Virus record (IMG/VR): IMGVR_UViG_3300042301_002363 | Span: 24,098 to 88,097 of that record | DNA from: a virus | DNA: 64,000 bases | Reading direction: 5' to 3' (one strand) | In this document: positions 55,405 through 62,205 of the stretch, piece by piece | Numbering within the stretch: position 1 is the stretch's first letter | Layout: every line of letters starts with the position of its first letter | The notes under the pieces: model-generated | Told to the model about the DNA's origin: nothing | Database searches by the model: none | The model's input: only the letters and a program-made list of their open reading frames with translations | Made by a program: the position numbers and the translations under genes

Positions 55405-57609
55405 TCATCTCATGTTTTTAAATGGGTTCCTAGGTTTCCTCATAAGGCTACTTTCTGAACTATGTTCAGTATTTCCAATATGACGAAAGGGACTCATAAA
55501 TAAGTTAGTATTTTTATTTGTATTTTGCAAACTCTGTGGATCTTCATGATCTGTACGTTTTGCAAATCCTCTATTTGACTCTTGAACTCTTGCAAATGCA
55601 ACTAAAGCGCAGAACGCTACCAAGCGGTCAACGTTAAGTCCATCTCTATAAGCCTGCATTTCTTTAAGTAACATTAAATCAGGTATTCTCTCAACACCAT
55701 ATGTTACTTTGGTTATTGTACCATCTGGTTTAGTTTCAACATCTATTTCTTCTTCTAAGAATTGTATAGCATAAGATACAAGATTGGCTTTGAACAATGT
55801 ACCAGTATTACGCCATCCATACTCCTGATAAACATTATTATTACTGCCTAATTCTTTTAAGAACATAATCTGATTCTTGGGTACTAAATACTTTTGCTTA
55901 CGCCTTGATATCATGTACTGTATAAACAAGTGTACGTTATTTTCTACTAAAGTCCATGCATTGTAGTACTCAATGATAAGTTCAAGTCTTTCATGCGTTT
56001 TTCTCAAGTCATCAAAACGTCCACACCACGCTGCCACAATTCTATCACTTTCAACATATGATTCAATAGAACCATCTTTCTTATGGACAGTGACTTCTTG
56101 TGCAGTTTTGTATACAAAGATGGAACACAATGATTCTGATGTTGTTGTCTTACCCTCAGATACAGGGTCAATAGAAGCATAGTAGGTTCCAAACTTAGGA
56201 TTTTCTATTGGCTTGTCGTAGATAATAATAGCACCTTCTTTATTCTCTGTTTTAGGTGATATTGGAAATTCCATTATTGGTAACTTGCGTGTAAATTTCT
56301 GGACAATCTTGTCATCTTCCCACACTAAATCTACAAACTCCATTGGGTACTCCTTGTCTTCTATACGTCTAATTTGTTGTGAAACCAGATGTTCAGGAAA
56401 TCTTGCATCTTTTCTGTAATCAAAAGCCTCTTTGATATTAATAGGTTTCTGAGAAATACGAAGTCTATAGTCTTCTGGTTTTAGTTTCTTTTTCCAGTCT
56501 TCGCGCTCAAGAAGAATCATTTCCAATGCCTTCTCAACCTGAGAATTACCATAATCATCTATGCATGGAAGCATTGACCATTGTTCTGGAATAAACAAAC
56601 CACATAGTCCTTTTGTACCATTCTCATCTAACAAGTTTGTTTCAACAGCAAGTATGTCTTTTGAGTCTGGATTTAAGATTAGTTCTTTCAGTGGTTCACA
56701 CTGATCCAAATCACCCACAGATCCTGCTACTACAAACATACCTGTATACATCATACCTGACTTCATGGCAGGTAGTAAGTACTCAAGTGTTGTGCTCATC
56801 TTAGGAGCAATCCCTGCCTCCTCATGAAAGAATAATGTACATGGACCCCCTACACCATTTGTTGGATCTTTCTCAAGTACCAATCCAAATATAACTGACT
56901 TCAGTCCAATATCTACTTTTCTACCTCCTTGTGTAACCTCAGCTTTTTGTTCCCAGTTAAGAACCTTATCTGGATTACAAGGACGATACCATGCTGTGTG
57001 CTTGTTTAGGAAGTTGCGATACTCTTCAAGAAAACGCCATGTACCTTTCTCATTGATATAATCCTTAAGTGATCCTGCCATTTTAGATACAGAACCCTCC
57101 TCAAAATAAAATAGGTTAATAATTTTACCAGAATGGTAATATGAAGATGCAATCTGACGTTTCTTAAGTATTGCTGCGTGTTTGTTTTTTAGTTGAGCTA
57201 ACTCTTCATAAAGAGCCATGTGATACTGTGCGTCACGCACATCAGCAAATGTAAACCTATTTACCTCTTTATTGTAGATAGGTAAGAAGTTTAGCCACAT
57301 ATAATAATCACGTGGCAAATACCATGTTTTACCTTTGTTCTTAAATATAACTCCTCTTCTACATTTCTCCTTTTCTGTATCCCAGTAATGTATGAAATCT
57401 TTAGAACGCTCAGGTGCTAAACAGTATAACCTATTCTTATTGAACTTTCTAGCTTCTGCATTAAACATAATTGAACACTCGTCAAAGTCATACTTTCCTG
57501 GCTCTTTGAATATGTCTTCAAGAAACTCAGCAAGGTCATCTTTAGTCTCAAACGCAGTGTATCCCCACTGTTCAAGCTCATAATCATATGTTGGTATATC
57601 TCTAAACAT
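55405..57609 (-). CDS. terL: Terminase large subunit, 734 aa
   Basis: ATG 57609 (MFRDIPTYDYELEQWG) is chosen over a TTG seven codons upstream that overlaps the preceding gene. An ATPase-like region lies at about residues 148-165 (LKKRQIASSYYHSGK), where a canonical GK[ST] P-loop is absent, as happens in divergent large terminases. A Walker B candidate is CTLFFHEEAG (about 260-268). The nuclease domain has YYASIDPVSEG (about 473-483), a central LVENNVHLFIQYMISR, and a C-terminal acidic site in YRDGLNVDRLVAFCALVAFA. It drives DNA packaging into proheads at the portal and cuts the concatemer. The basic RKPRNPFKNM tail is shared in style with the scaffold-like protein. Confidence 0.85.
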   Translation of the reverse strand: MFRDIPTYDYELEQWGYTAFETKDDLAEFLEDIFKEPGKYDFDECSIMFNAEARKFNKNRLYCLAPERSKDFIHYWDTEKEKCRRGVIFKNKGKTWYLPRDYYMWLNFLPIYNKEVNRFTFADVRDAQYHMALYEELAQLKNKHAAILKKRQIASSYYHSGKIINLFYFEEGSVSKMAGSLKDYINEKGTWRFLEEYRNFLNKHTAWYRPCNPDKVLNWEQKAEVTQGGRKVDIGLKSVIFGLVLEKDPTNGVGGPCTLFFHEEAGIAPKMSTTLEYLLPAMKSGMMYTGMFVVAGSVGDLDQCEPLKELILNPDSKDILAVETNLLDENGTKGLCGLFIPEQWSMLPCIDDYGNSQVEKALEMILLEREDWKKKLKPEDYRLRISQKPINIKEAFDYRKDARFPEHLVSQQIRRIEDKEYPMEFVDLVWEDDKIVQKFTRKLPIMEFPISPKTENKEGAIIIYDKPIENPKFGTYYASIDPVSEGKTTTSESLCSIFVYKTAQEVTVHKKDGSIESYVESDRIVAAWCGRFDDLRKTHERLELIIEYYNAWTLVENNVHLFIQYMISRRKQKYLVPKNQIMFLKELGSNNNVYQEYGWRNTGTLFKANLVSYAIQFLEEEIDVETKPDGTITKVTYGVERIPDLMLLKEMQAYRDGLNVDRLVAFCALVAFARVQESNRGFAKRTDHEDPQSLQNTNKNTNLFMSPFRHIGNTEHSSESSLMRKPRNPFKNMR

Positions 57610-57610
57610 A

Positions 57611-57805
57611 TTAAAACTTTGGTCTGTCAACTAGTAAAGTTACTGTTCTTCTGTCAGATAAGTTCCAAGAAACATTTTTAACTACAAAGTTTTCTGCTCC
57701 TATCTCTACCCAATCACCTCTTGATGGAACACAAGGTAATTCTCTTTGTATCAGTTTTCCTTCTGATATATGTTCAACTTTTACTATAAACATGAACTGT
57801 TCCAT
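57611..57805 (-). CDS. Small conserved-looking beta protein before terminase, 64 aa
   Basis: ATG 57805 lies 4 nt after the stop of the 171-residue gene, and the stop is 1 nt before the terminase ATG, so it fits perfectly in the operon. A longer in-frame extension (to 58174) would run antiphase through the 171-residue gene and is rejected. The product is beta-rich: MEQFMFIVKVEHISEGKL, LPCVPSRGDWVEIGAENFVV, SDRRTVTLLVDRPKF. I recognise no named family. Genes of this size often precede terminase in crAss-like phages. Confidence 0.7.
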   Translation of the reverse strand: MEQFMFIVKVEHISEGKLIQRELPCVPSRGDWVEIGAENFVVKNVSWNLSDRRTVTLLVDRPKF

Positions 57806-57809
57806 CTTT

Positions 57810-58325
57810 CTAGAATTGGTCGTATGCAAGATTTTGTCCTCCCCTAACTTGACTTTTTTGTTCTTCCATAAGGTCTTTATACGCTCCTTTGTACGAGCCA
57901 CGTATCTGCTCAAACTTTGCTGCAGCATTGACCAGCGGTGTGATATTGCCATCACGACCATGGTGTATTGGGGTATGTTCCATATATGTAGCAAGACGAT
58001 CCAACATAGATTTGATACCCATGTAAGCCCTGTATGAAGGTGTCTCATAAAGCTTTTTGCAAAATGCAAGTGCAATAATAACATCTTCATCCTCAGTAGA
58101 AAACTCTGCTTGCAGCTGAGTAAGTATAAGCTCTTCTTTTTCATGCTCTCTAACGTCAAAAAATGGATTAACATCTGGATTAGGACATGACATATAAAAT
58201 AGGTATTGGTAAACTTTCATGTATTCCTCTGGATAGATATCCATTATATCTTTAAGAGCTTTCAATGCGTAGCAATGTTCTGTAGGAACAAGCACTCCAT
58301 TTTGTATGTCAAATAACTTAATCAT
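57810..58325 (-). CDS. crAss-like conserved protein upstream of terminase, 171 aa
   Basis: It overlaps the nuclease stop by 8 nt and runs through the longer antiphase ORF discarded above. The protein is helical: VPTEHCYALKALKDIMDIYP, DEDVIIALAFCKKLYETPSY, and IKSMLDRLATYMEHTPIHHG, followed by DGNITPLVNAAAKFEQIRGS. I associate this layout with a conserved family directly upstream of terminase in crAss-like phages. It may be a packaging accessory such as a small terminase-like subunit, but no DNA-binding motif is visible, so this stays open. Confidence 0.65.
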   Translation of the reverse strand: MIKLFDIQNGVLVPTEHCYALKALKDIMDIYPEEYMKVYQYLFYMSCPNPDVNPFFDVREHEKEELILTQLQAEFSTEDEDVIIALAFCKKLYETPSYRAYMGIKSMLDRLATYMEHTPIHHGRDGNITPLVNAAAKFEQIRGSYKGAYKDLMEEQKSQVRGGQNLAYDQF

Positions 58326-59169
58326 TATTTTTATTTTTTGAGAAGTTTAATAACGCATCTTTATTCTCTTTTGCCCATTGAAATATGGCCAAAACCTCTT
58401 CTTTAAGATATGGCAAGTTATACTGAATAACTTCTTTTACAATAGGATCCCCTTGTTCAGTGCGACTAACAATAGGATATCCATATTGATCTTCACCATC
58501 AGTCTCAAAAATAATATGATGCAAAATTAAATCTCCTGGTTTTAGTGTAGGGTTATGCTTTTGTATCATGTACATATATGCAGATAACTGCAGTGCATAA
58601 TGATAATAGTTACAATCATCCAAATGAGATACAGGATGATTCATCTTTTGCGAAATGCCTTCCCAGTTCACATATGATTGTGTTTTGATTTCTTTATTTG
58701 TCTTGTAGTCTGTAATGTGTATTAAGCCATGTGCAATCTCAACCAAATCTGATTGACCACACACACCAACAGATCTTAAATACACAAGATGCTCAGGATA
58801 TATACCATGTAAAAGTTTCTGAGAAGATGCTACTTTATATCCTTTTTCATTGACGATAGGTTTAATAACCTGCAATGTAGCCTCATGACGATTAATGGTA
58901 TCACAACTTGTGATGTCATGTTCTCTTTGGTCATGATACCAGGTTCCTAAATCAGTAGCACGTTTGGCTTCAGCTTTCCATATTTCTCTTATTTTTTCAG
59001 GAGTTAAACCTTGCCATTTCTTACTGCTCTTAGAACTCTTCTTTGCAATAGCTTTAGCATCAAATGGCTGCTTAAAATAACTAATCAAAGTTGTCACACT
59101 AATCCAATCAATATTATCGTTTGGATCAATTGACTTATACTTATGGTTTTCTGGTTCAAATGATAACAT
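58318..59169 (-). CDS. PD-(D/E)XK nuclease, 283 aa
   Basis: The active-site pattern is visible: GTWYHDQREHD (about residue 77), a strand GVCGQSDLVEIAHGLIHITD (about 133-152) giving the first Asp, then DYKTNKEIK as the (D/E)xK core, and a trailing helix YHYALQLSAYMYM with the conserved Gln. This matches RecB/Cas4-type PD-(D/E)XK exonuclease-like domains of about 250-300 residues. The N-terminus (MLSFEPENHKYKSIDPN) is typical of phage members. In crAss-like phages such a nuclease lies near terminase and may process replicated DNA before packaging. Zinc or iron-sulphur cysteines seen in some relatives are absent. Confidence 0.75.
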   Translation of the reverse strand: MLSFEPENHKYKSIDPNDNIDWISVTTLISYFKQPFDAKAIAKKSSKSSKKWQGLTPEKIREIWKAEAKRATDLGTWYHDQREHDITSCDTINRHEATLQVIKPIVNEKGYKVASSQKLLHGIYPEHLVYLRSVGVCGQSDLVEIAHGLIHITDYKTNKEIKTQSYVNWEGISQKMNHPVSHLDDCNYYHYALQLSAYMYMIQKHNPTLKPGDLILHHIIFETDGEDQYGYPIVSRTEQGDPIVKEVIQYNLPYLKEEVLAIFQWAKENKDALLNFSKNKNND

Positions 59170-59171
59170 AA

Positions 59172-59477
59172 TTAATCCTTTATACTGTTAATAATAGCAT
59201 CCTCTTCATCCTCAGAGGTGATAGCATTCCATTTGCCTTTTGGGCATGATGAAGATAATGATCTTGTCTTAAATGACAACTTGCAACCACAATCACCACA
59301 ACAAGGTTGTGTACCTGCCATATAACACTTAGTACCAACTCTATCTATAAGCTCACAACTTTCACAAATTGACATTCTTGAAGATGCTATTTCTTCAATA
59401 TGCTCTTGTTTAAAGATACTGTTTTTTACTCCTTCCAGTATCCTACCCTTTTCTTTCCACAGTTTTATCAGACTCAT
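59172..59477 (-). CDS. Cys-rich zinc-binding protein, 101 aa
   Basis: Cysteine pairs in SICESCELIDRVGTKCYMAG, QPCCGDCGCKLSF and SSSCPKGKW indicate one or two zinc sites. The C-terminus is acidic (TSEDEEDAIINSIKD). It overlaps the IHF-like gene by 35 nt and ends 2 nt before the nuclease ATG. A nucleic-acid or protein-binding adaptor is a reasonable inference. A similar Cys-rich small protein is common near crAss-like terminase modules. Confidence 0.6.
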   Translation of the reverse strand: MSLIKLWKEKGRILEGVKNSIFKQEHIEEIASSRMSICESCELIDRVGTKCYMAGTQPCCGDCGCKLSFKTRSLSSSCPKGKWNAITSEDEEDAIINSIKD

Positions 59478-59892
59478 GTTTATTCGTTTTGTAAAGTTTT
59501 TTTTCTTCTTCTTTGTTCTTCTTTTTTTCGTTAAGCAAATCTAACTCATCTACAATATTCTGAAACATATTAACATCATTTTTTAGTGACATCAATGATG
59601 AGTATTCGCTAAGTGTAGGTTCCTCTATATCTTCAAACTTTTTCAAGGCCTGCTGATAAATATTAAGTTTTTCCTCAAGTTTGGACCTCTTAATATAAAA
59701 AGTGCCTAACCCATCAATTGTAATTTGTGCATGAGCTAATTTGCTTAACTTCTTCTGAATAGCATTGTAATAGCACTGTACTATTTCATCTACAGTTTCA
59801 GAAGATAGTTTTAACCTTTCTGCTACCTTTTCAGAAAGCTGTTTACGTTTAATTGGTCGCAAGTGCAAGAAATTTATAGTCCAACATGACAT
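59443..59892 (-). CDS. HU/IHF-like DNA-binding protein, 149 aa
   Basis: Residues about 15-75 fit an HU/IHF domain: KRKQLSEKVAERLKLSSETV, IVQCYYNAIQKKLSKLAHAQ, then the beta-arm start ITIDGLGTFYIKRSK. A C-terminal Lys/Glu-rich helical tail of about 65 residues (DELDLLNEKKKNKEEEKK) is additional to normal HU length. The chosen ATG overlaps the upstream gene by 44 nt; no later in-frame ATG precedes the domain. Two IHF-like proteins in one phage are characteristic of crAss-like genomes. It may bend DNA for packaging or transcription. Confidence 0.65.
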   Translation of the reverse strand: MSCWTINFLHLRPIKRKQLSEKVAERLKLSSETVDEIVQCYYNAIQKKLSKLAHAQITIDGLGTFYIKRSKLEEKLNIYQQALKKFEDIEEPTLSEYSSLMSLKNDVNMFQNIVDELDLLNEKKKNKEEEKKLYKTNKHESDKTVERKG

Positions 59893-60238
59893 TACCAGAC
59901 TTTAGAACAGGCACTGACATTGCAATCTCAATAGTCTTTTTGTAACTATCAGACTTCTTTATCATACCTCGCTTCTCAAGCTTAGTCAATTTGTTACGTA
60001 TATTCTGCGATCTTACACCAAACTCTTCAGGAGCAATCTCAGGGTATGTTTTCTTTACAGCATTATTACAAAACTTTGTAAGTTCCACAGGTCCTTCAAG
60101 CGCCAAAAGCGTAAGCAATTCTAAATCAGTATCAATAAGGTTCTCTTTCTTAAAGAATACAAACTCAGTTATGACCTGATATTTAACCAGGTCATAATGA
60201 GTCAATCTGTATTTCTTTTCTACCTTATTTACTTCCAT
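59849..60238 (-). CDS. Winged-helix-like protein, 129 aa
   Basis: The helical pattern ELLTLLALEGPVELTKFCNN, followed by GVRSQNIRNKLTKLEKRGMI and KKSDSYKKTIEIAM, resembles a winged helix: a helix-turn-helix with a basic recognition helix, then a beta-wing. The C-terminus VLKSGNVMLDYKFLALATN is hydrophobic. It ends inside the IHF-like gene (44-nt overlap). A conserved protein of this size sits here in crAss-like phages. DNA binding, perhaps in late transcription or packaging, is inferred only. Confidence 0.55.
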   Translation of the reverse strand: MEVNKVEKKYRLTHYDLVKYQVITEFVFFKKENLIDTDLELLTLLALEGPVELTKFCNNAVKKTYPEIAPEEFGVRSQNIRNKLTKLEKRGMIKKSDSYKKTIEIAMSVPVLKSGNVMLDYKFLALATN

Positions 60239-60254
60239 TCTTCTGTATATTTTG

Positions 60255-60584
60255 TTAATTGAAAGTAGTAATCACCTTGACAACGTTCATTTGTGCATTG
60301 ATGATTTCACCAATAGCATGATTCATTAAGAACTCTCTATTTGCTGTAAGAGTTCCATGAGCACTACTATCCTCACGATGCTTTTCAATTATATCAATCA
60401 AATATGCACACGCACGTTTTACTGTATCCACTTCACTATTTGCTGATGGATTAAAGCTTAAACCTACCAATTGTTCTCCACGACTAACCTCTGAGATTTT
60501 GTCCATGTCAATAAGTTCTTCATTGACAATGGTTGGCTTATTCAATAATTCTTCCTTCTGTTCTGTTGTCAGTTTATTTTCCAT
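60255..60584 (-). CDS. Probable Acb2/Tad1-type cyclic-nucleotide sponge, 109 aa
   Basis: I choose ATG 60584 (MENKLTTEQKEELLNK), 11 nt inside the GroES-like gene; an ATG at 60617 would overlap it by 44 nt. The core VGLSFNPSANSEVDTVKRAC, then AYLIDIIEKH, and the later helix NHAIGEIINAQMNVVKVIT follow the SFNPSxNxxVDxxK...LID...A.M..VK pattern I know from the Acb2/Tad1 hairpin family. These small phage proteins bind cyclic oligonucleotide or cADPR-type signals and block CBASS and Thoeris defence. The match is from memory of the pattern, not a search. Its position among late genes is unusual for an anti-defence gene. Confidence 0.5.
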   Translation of the reverse strand: MENKLTTEQKEELLNKPTIVNEELIDMDKISEVSRGEQLVGLSFNPSANSEVDTVKRACAYLIDIIEKHREDSSAHGTLTANREFLMNHAIGEIINAQMNVVKVITTFN

Positions 60585-60927
60585 TTTCTTCAAATTTACG
60601 TTCAAGTTTACTTGCATTGATATCTCTTCTTCTTTCAGGATTTAAAACCTCATCCCAAATGATTGCGATTTCAAACTCATTAATCATCAGTTTTGCATCC
60701 TCACCAATCATAATTCTTTCAGCTGATGATAATGATGACACTGACACATAGACTTTGTCTCCTGGTTTAAATACAGTAACATCTGTACCTACAGCATAGA
60801 CCTCAAGATTTGTCCACTCTTGAATCATATCCATTTCAAGTTGCCTCTCTACTTCAGGAGTTAATTCAATGATTGACTCTTTCTTTCTTGGTGTGGTCAA
60901 TAGCACACGTTTACCTAATAATTTCAT
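60574..60927 (-). CDS. GroES-like co-chaperonin, 117 aa
   Basis: The pattern LLGKRVLLTTPRKKESIIEL at the start, then TNLEVYAVGTDVTVFKPGDK with VYV, and finally KLMINEFEIAIIWDE fits the GroES beta-barrel order: an opening strand with a mobile loop, the AVG...GD.V centre, and the closing E.EI.II strand. Phage co-chaperonins such as T4 gp31 replace host GroES to help fold the major capsid protein. The C-terminal extension (RRRDINASKLERKFEENGK) is additional. Location at the head of the packaging/capsid module suits this role. Sequence similarity is modest. Confidence 0.55.
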   Translation of the reverse strand: MKLLGKRVLLTTPRKKESIIELTPEVERQLEMDMIQEWTNLEVYAVGTDVTVFKPGDKVYVSVSSLSSAERIMIGEDAKLMINEFEIAIIWDEVLNPERRRDINASKLERKFEENGK

Positions 60928-60938
60928 GATTTAAACTT

Positions 60939-61178
60939 TTAAGATTTAGTTTCTGGTTGATCGTCTTCATCATCCTCCTCCTCATTACGCATGATTTCAT
61001 TTCCTGCAGTCTTGATGTTTGCAATCATGACAACATGCTGTAGTCTCTCAGACTCGTAGCGTACTGCGCGAGCTTGTTGCTCTGCTAAGTCTGCTCTAAG
61101 AGTAGCCAGTTCAATTTGGTCTTTGTACCAAGCAACTGCTTCTTCTCTTGTAACTTGTTTTTCTTTTTCTTCTTCCAT
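60939..61178 (-). CDS. Small coiled-coil protein, 79 aa; first late-module gene
   Basis: A single long helix (VTREEAVAWYKDQIELATLR, then ADLAEQQARAVRYESERLQH) with an acidic tail (NEEEDDEDDQPETKS). It starts 18-20 nt below the predicted promoter at 61201-61208 and is the first gene of the minus module. The helical, charged design suggests an adaptor or scaffold-like helper. There is no family assignment. Confidence 0.6.
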   Translation of the reverse strand: MEEEKEKQVTREEAVAWYKDQIELATLRADLAEQQARAVRYESERLQHVVMIANIKTAGNEIMRNEEEDDEDDQPETKS

Positions 61179-61200
61179 GATTATGTTATTTAAGTTTCTA

Positions 61201-61208
61201 CAAATATA
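61201..61208 (-). promoter_or_regulatory. Minus-strand -7 element (TATATTTG) for the late module
   Basis: CAAATATA on the plus strand reads TATATTTG on the minus strand, matching TAnnTTTG. At the right distance upstream there is only a TTT-like -33 element. The predicted leader is short (about 18 nt). It forms a divergent pair with the plus-strand element at 61242-61249. Confidence 0.45.
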
Positions 61209-61241
61209 TACTTAAAAGTTTAAATTAAAATCATTTATTAT

Positions 61242-61249
61242 TAAATTTG
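61242..61249 (+). promoter_or_regulatory. Plus-strand -7 element (TAAATTTG) for the early arm
   Basis: TAAATTTG matches TAnnTTTG, 14 nt before the ATG at 61264, with TTT 20 nt upstream in place of TTG. The transcript would be nearly leaderless. Together with the opposite element it marks the switch between gene modules. Confidence 0.45.
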
Positions 61250-61263
61250 TCAAAACACTTATC

Positions 61264-61758
61264 ATGTACGTATCAAGAGATTTAGAATGGACAGTGCTTC
61301 AAGAGTTCTGTGAGAAATTAGAAACACTGGATACACATCCACATGACACCTTGGTAGTAGTGGTAAGTCCTGATTATAGTGCTACAGTAGGTATGCATGT
61401 AGCTCACCACTTAAGCAAAGATGGGGAGATGCTAAACCTTACATATCTAGAAGTACCATATCCTGATGAGGACATGAATACATACAGATCAGAGTTTCTA
61501 AACCAGCTCAATCCATATGGTATAAGAAACTACCAAGGATATAAAAACGTACTGCTATTAGAAGCTGGCGTAATCACTGGCAAAAACTACACCTGGATCA
61601 CTCAGTGCTTAGAGACAGCAGCCATTAAATACTACACAGCTGCACTCTTTGAAAACATAGACAGCATATACAAATCTGACATAGTAGGAAGATACTATTC
61701 TGAGAAGCTGCACGAACTAGAGTTTTATTGGGAGAAACCTAATAACCACTGGTCATAG
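61264..61758 (+). CDS. Possible phosphoribosyltransferase-fold protein, 164 aa
   Basis: It has an alternating beta/alpha layout: DTLVVVVSPDYSATVGMHVA, LNLTYLEVPYP, and YKNVLLLEAGVITGKNYTWI. The last resembles the PRPP loop of phosphoribosyltransferases (VLLVDDVxTTGxT), but the acidic pair is replaced (EAG), so catalysis is doubtful. A C-terminal helical/aromatic region (RYYSEKLHELEFYWEKPNNH) follows. It is the first plus-strand gene, divergent from the late module, and the only one here with the AT-rich composition of the late genes. A nucleotide-related or signalling protein is a speculation. Confidence 0.45.
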   Translation: MYVSRDLEWTVLQEFCEKLETLDTHPHDTLVVVVSPDYSATVGMHVAHHLSKDGEMLNLTYLEVPYPDEDMNTYRSEFLNQLNPYGIRNYQGYKNVLLLEAGVITGKNYTWITQCLETAAIKYYTAALFENIDSIYKSDIVGRYYSEKLHELEFYWEKPNNHWS

Positions 61759-61824
61759 GAAATCAAAAAAAAATTTTTGGTATTTTGAAAATCACTTGAG
61801 TGTGAGAACACAGAGAGTGTCTAT

Positions 61825-61872
61825 GTAGCACCGCCCCCCAGCATGGCGCAGCTACGTCACCCCCCATGACGT
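61825..61872. promoter_or_regulatory. Adjacent inverted repeats with C6 tracts
   Basis: GTAGC (61825-61829) pairs with GCTAC (61851-61855) around a C-rich loop with inner GCC/GGC. It overlaps a perfect ACGTCA-CCCCCCA-TGACGT inverted repeat at 61854-61872. It could be an operator or a structured leader for the small gene at 61895. Function unknown. Confidence 0.4.
61854..61872 (+). repeat. ACGTCACCCCCCA element, copy 1
   Basis: Copy 1 reads ACGTCACCCCCCATGACGT. Related copies occur at 62102-62119 (ACTTCAACCCCCAAATGA) and 63459-63476 (ACGTCACCCCCCAATGAG). All lie in gaps 22 to 90 nt upstream of plus-strand start codons. C6 tracts are striking in this AT-rich genome. Confidence 0.45.
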
Positions 61873-61894
61873 TCAGGACACAAACGTTCACACA

Positions 61895-61996
61895 ATGACA
61901 CAAACTTTCATCATTGGAGGAATGGTCATTCGTGCATTCTCTCTGCAAGAGGCATACGCTATCTACAGAGAGTACTGCATGAATGCAAATGGATAG
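61895..61996 (+). CDS. Small ORF, 33 aa
   Basis: The frame encodes MTQTFIIGGMVIRAFSLQEA, then YAIYREYCMNANG. It is amphipathic and helical in its second half, with codon choice like the neighbouring plus-strand genes. A GGAGG sequence occurs inside the frame, not upstream, so the real start might be the internal Met at residue 10. It lies 22 nt after the ACGTCACCCCCCA repeat. Homology is unknown and chance cannot be excluded. Confidence 0.35.
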   Translation: MTQTFIIGGMVIRAFSLQEAYAIYREYCMNANG

Positions 61997-62028
61997 GTGG
62001 GATACCTGTCGCCTCGCAGCCAGAGCCA

Positions 62029-62052
62029 CAGGGAGAGTACTATCTCTCTCTG
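62029..62052 (+). terminator. Hairpin after the 33-residue ORF
   Basis: CAGGGAGAG pairs with CTCTCTCTG (one G-T pair) around a 6-nt loop. Only TGTATCTCTATTT follows, so termination would be weak. It could alternatively be an mRNA processing or stability element. Confidence 0.35.
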
Positions 62053-62101
62053 TGTATCTCTATTTAAGCTGTTGTCCTACACACAATTGCATTCAAGGGT
62101 T

Positions 62102-62119
62102 ACTTCAACCCCCAAATGA
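62102..62119 (+). repeat. ACGTCACCCCCCA element, diverged copy 2
   Basis: ACTTCAACCCCCAAATGA shares the order ACnTCA-C5/6-A-TGA with copies 1 and 3. It lies on the 3' side of a GGGTT/AACCC hairpin (62097-62111) and about 87 nt before the 164-residue gene at 62206. Confidence 0.35.
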
Positions 62120-62130
62120 TACAGGCATAA

Positions 62131-62157
62131 GCACTATGGCCTTGAGAATTATAGTGC
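62131..62157. promoter_or_regulatory. Perfect 7-bp inverted repeat upstream of 62206 gene
   Basis: GCACTAT (62131-62137) and ATAGTGC (62151-62157) are perfect complements separated by 13 nt, about one helical turn between arms, which suits a dimeric repressor site. It also contains an 11-codon frame beginning ATG at 62135. Operator function is inferred. Confidence 0.35.
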
Positions 62158-62205
62158 ACAATTTAATTTAGAACCTTTTGGTGCTTAGGTAACCATCCCA
62201 CGATT

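Noticed and set aside
57611-58174. 187-codon minus-strand ORF ending with the small pre-terminase gene
   Set aside because: Its first two thirds run antiphase through the well-supported 171-residue gene and have an unnatural Leu/Met/His-rich composition; only the last 64 codons, from ATG 57805, form a plausible gene.
1-61178. Stop-codon reassignment as seen in some crAss-like phages
   Set aside because: Large genes are intact with the standard code, and TAG, TAA and TGA all occur at ends that fit tight gene junctions (for example TAG at 20872, TGA at 23589).
62135-62170. 11-codon leader ORF before the 62206 gene
   Set aside because: Too short to distinguish from chance; it lies within an inverted repeat that is a more likely regulatory feature.
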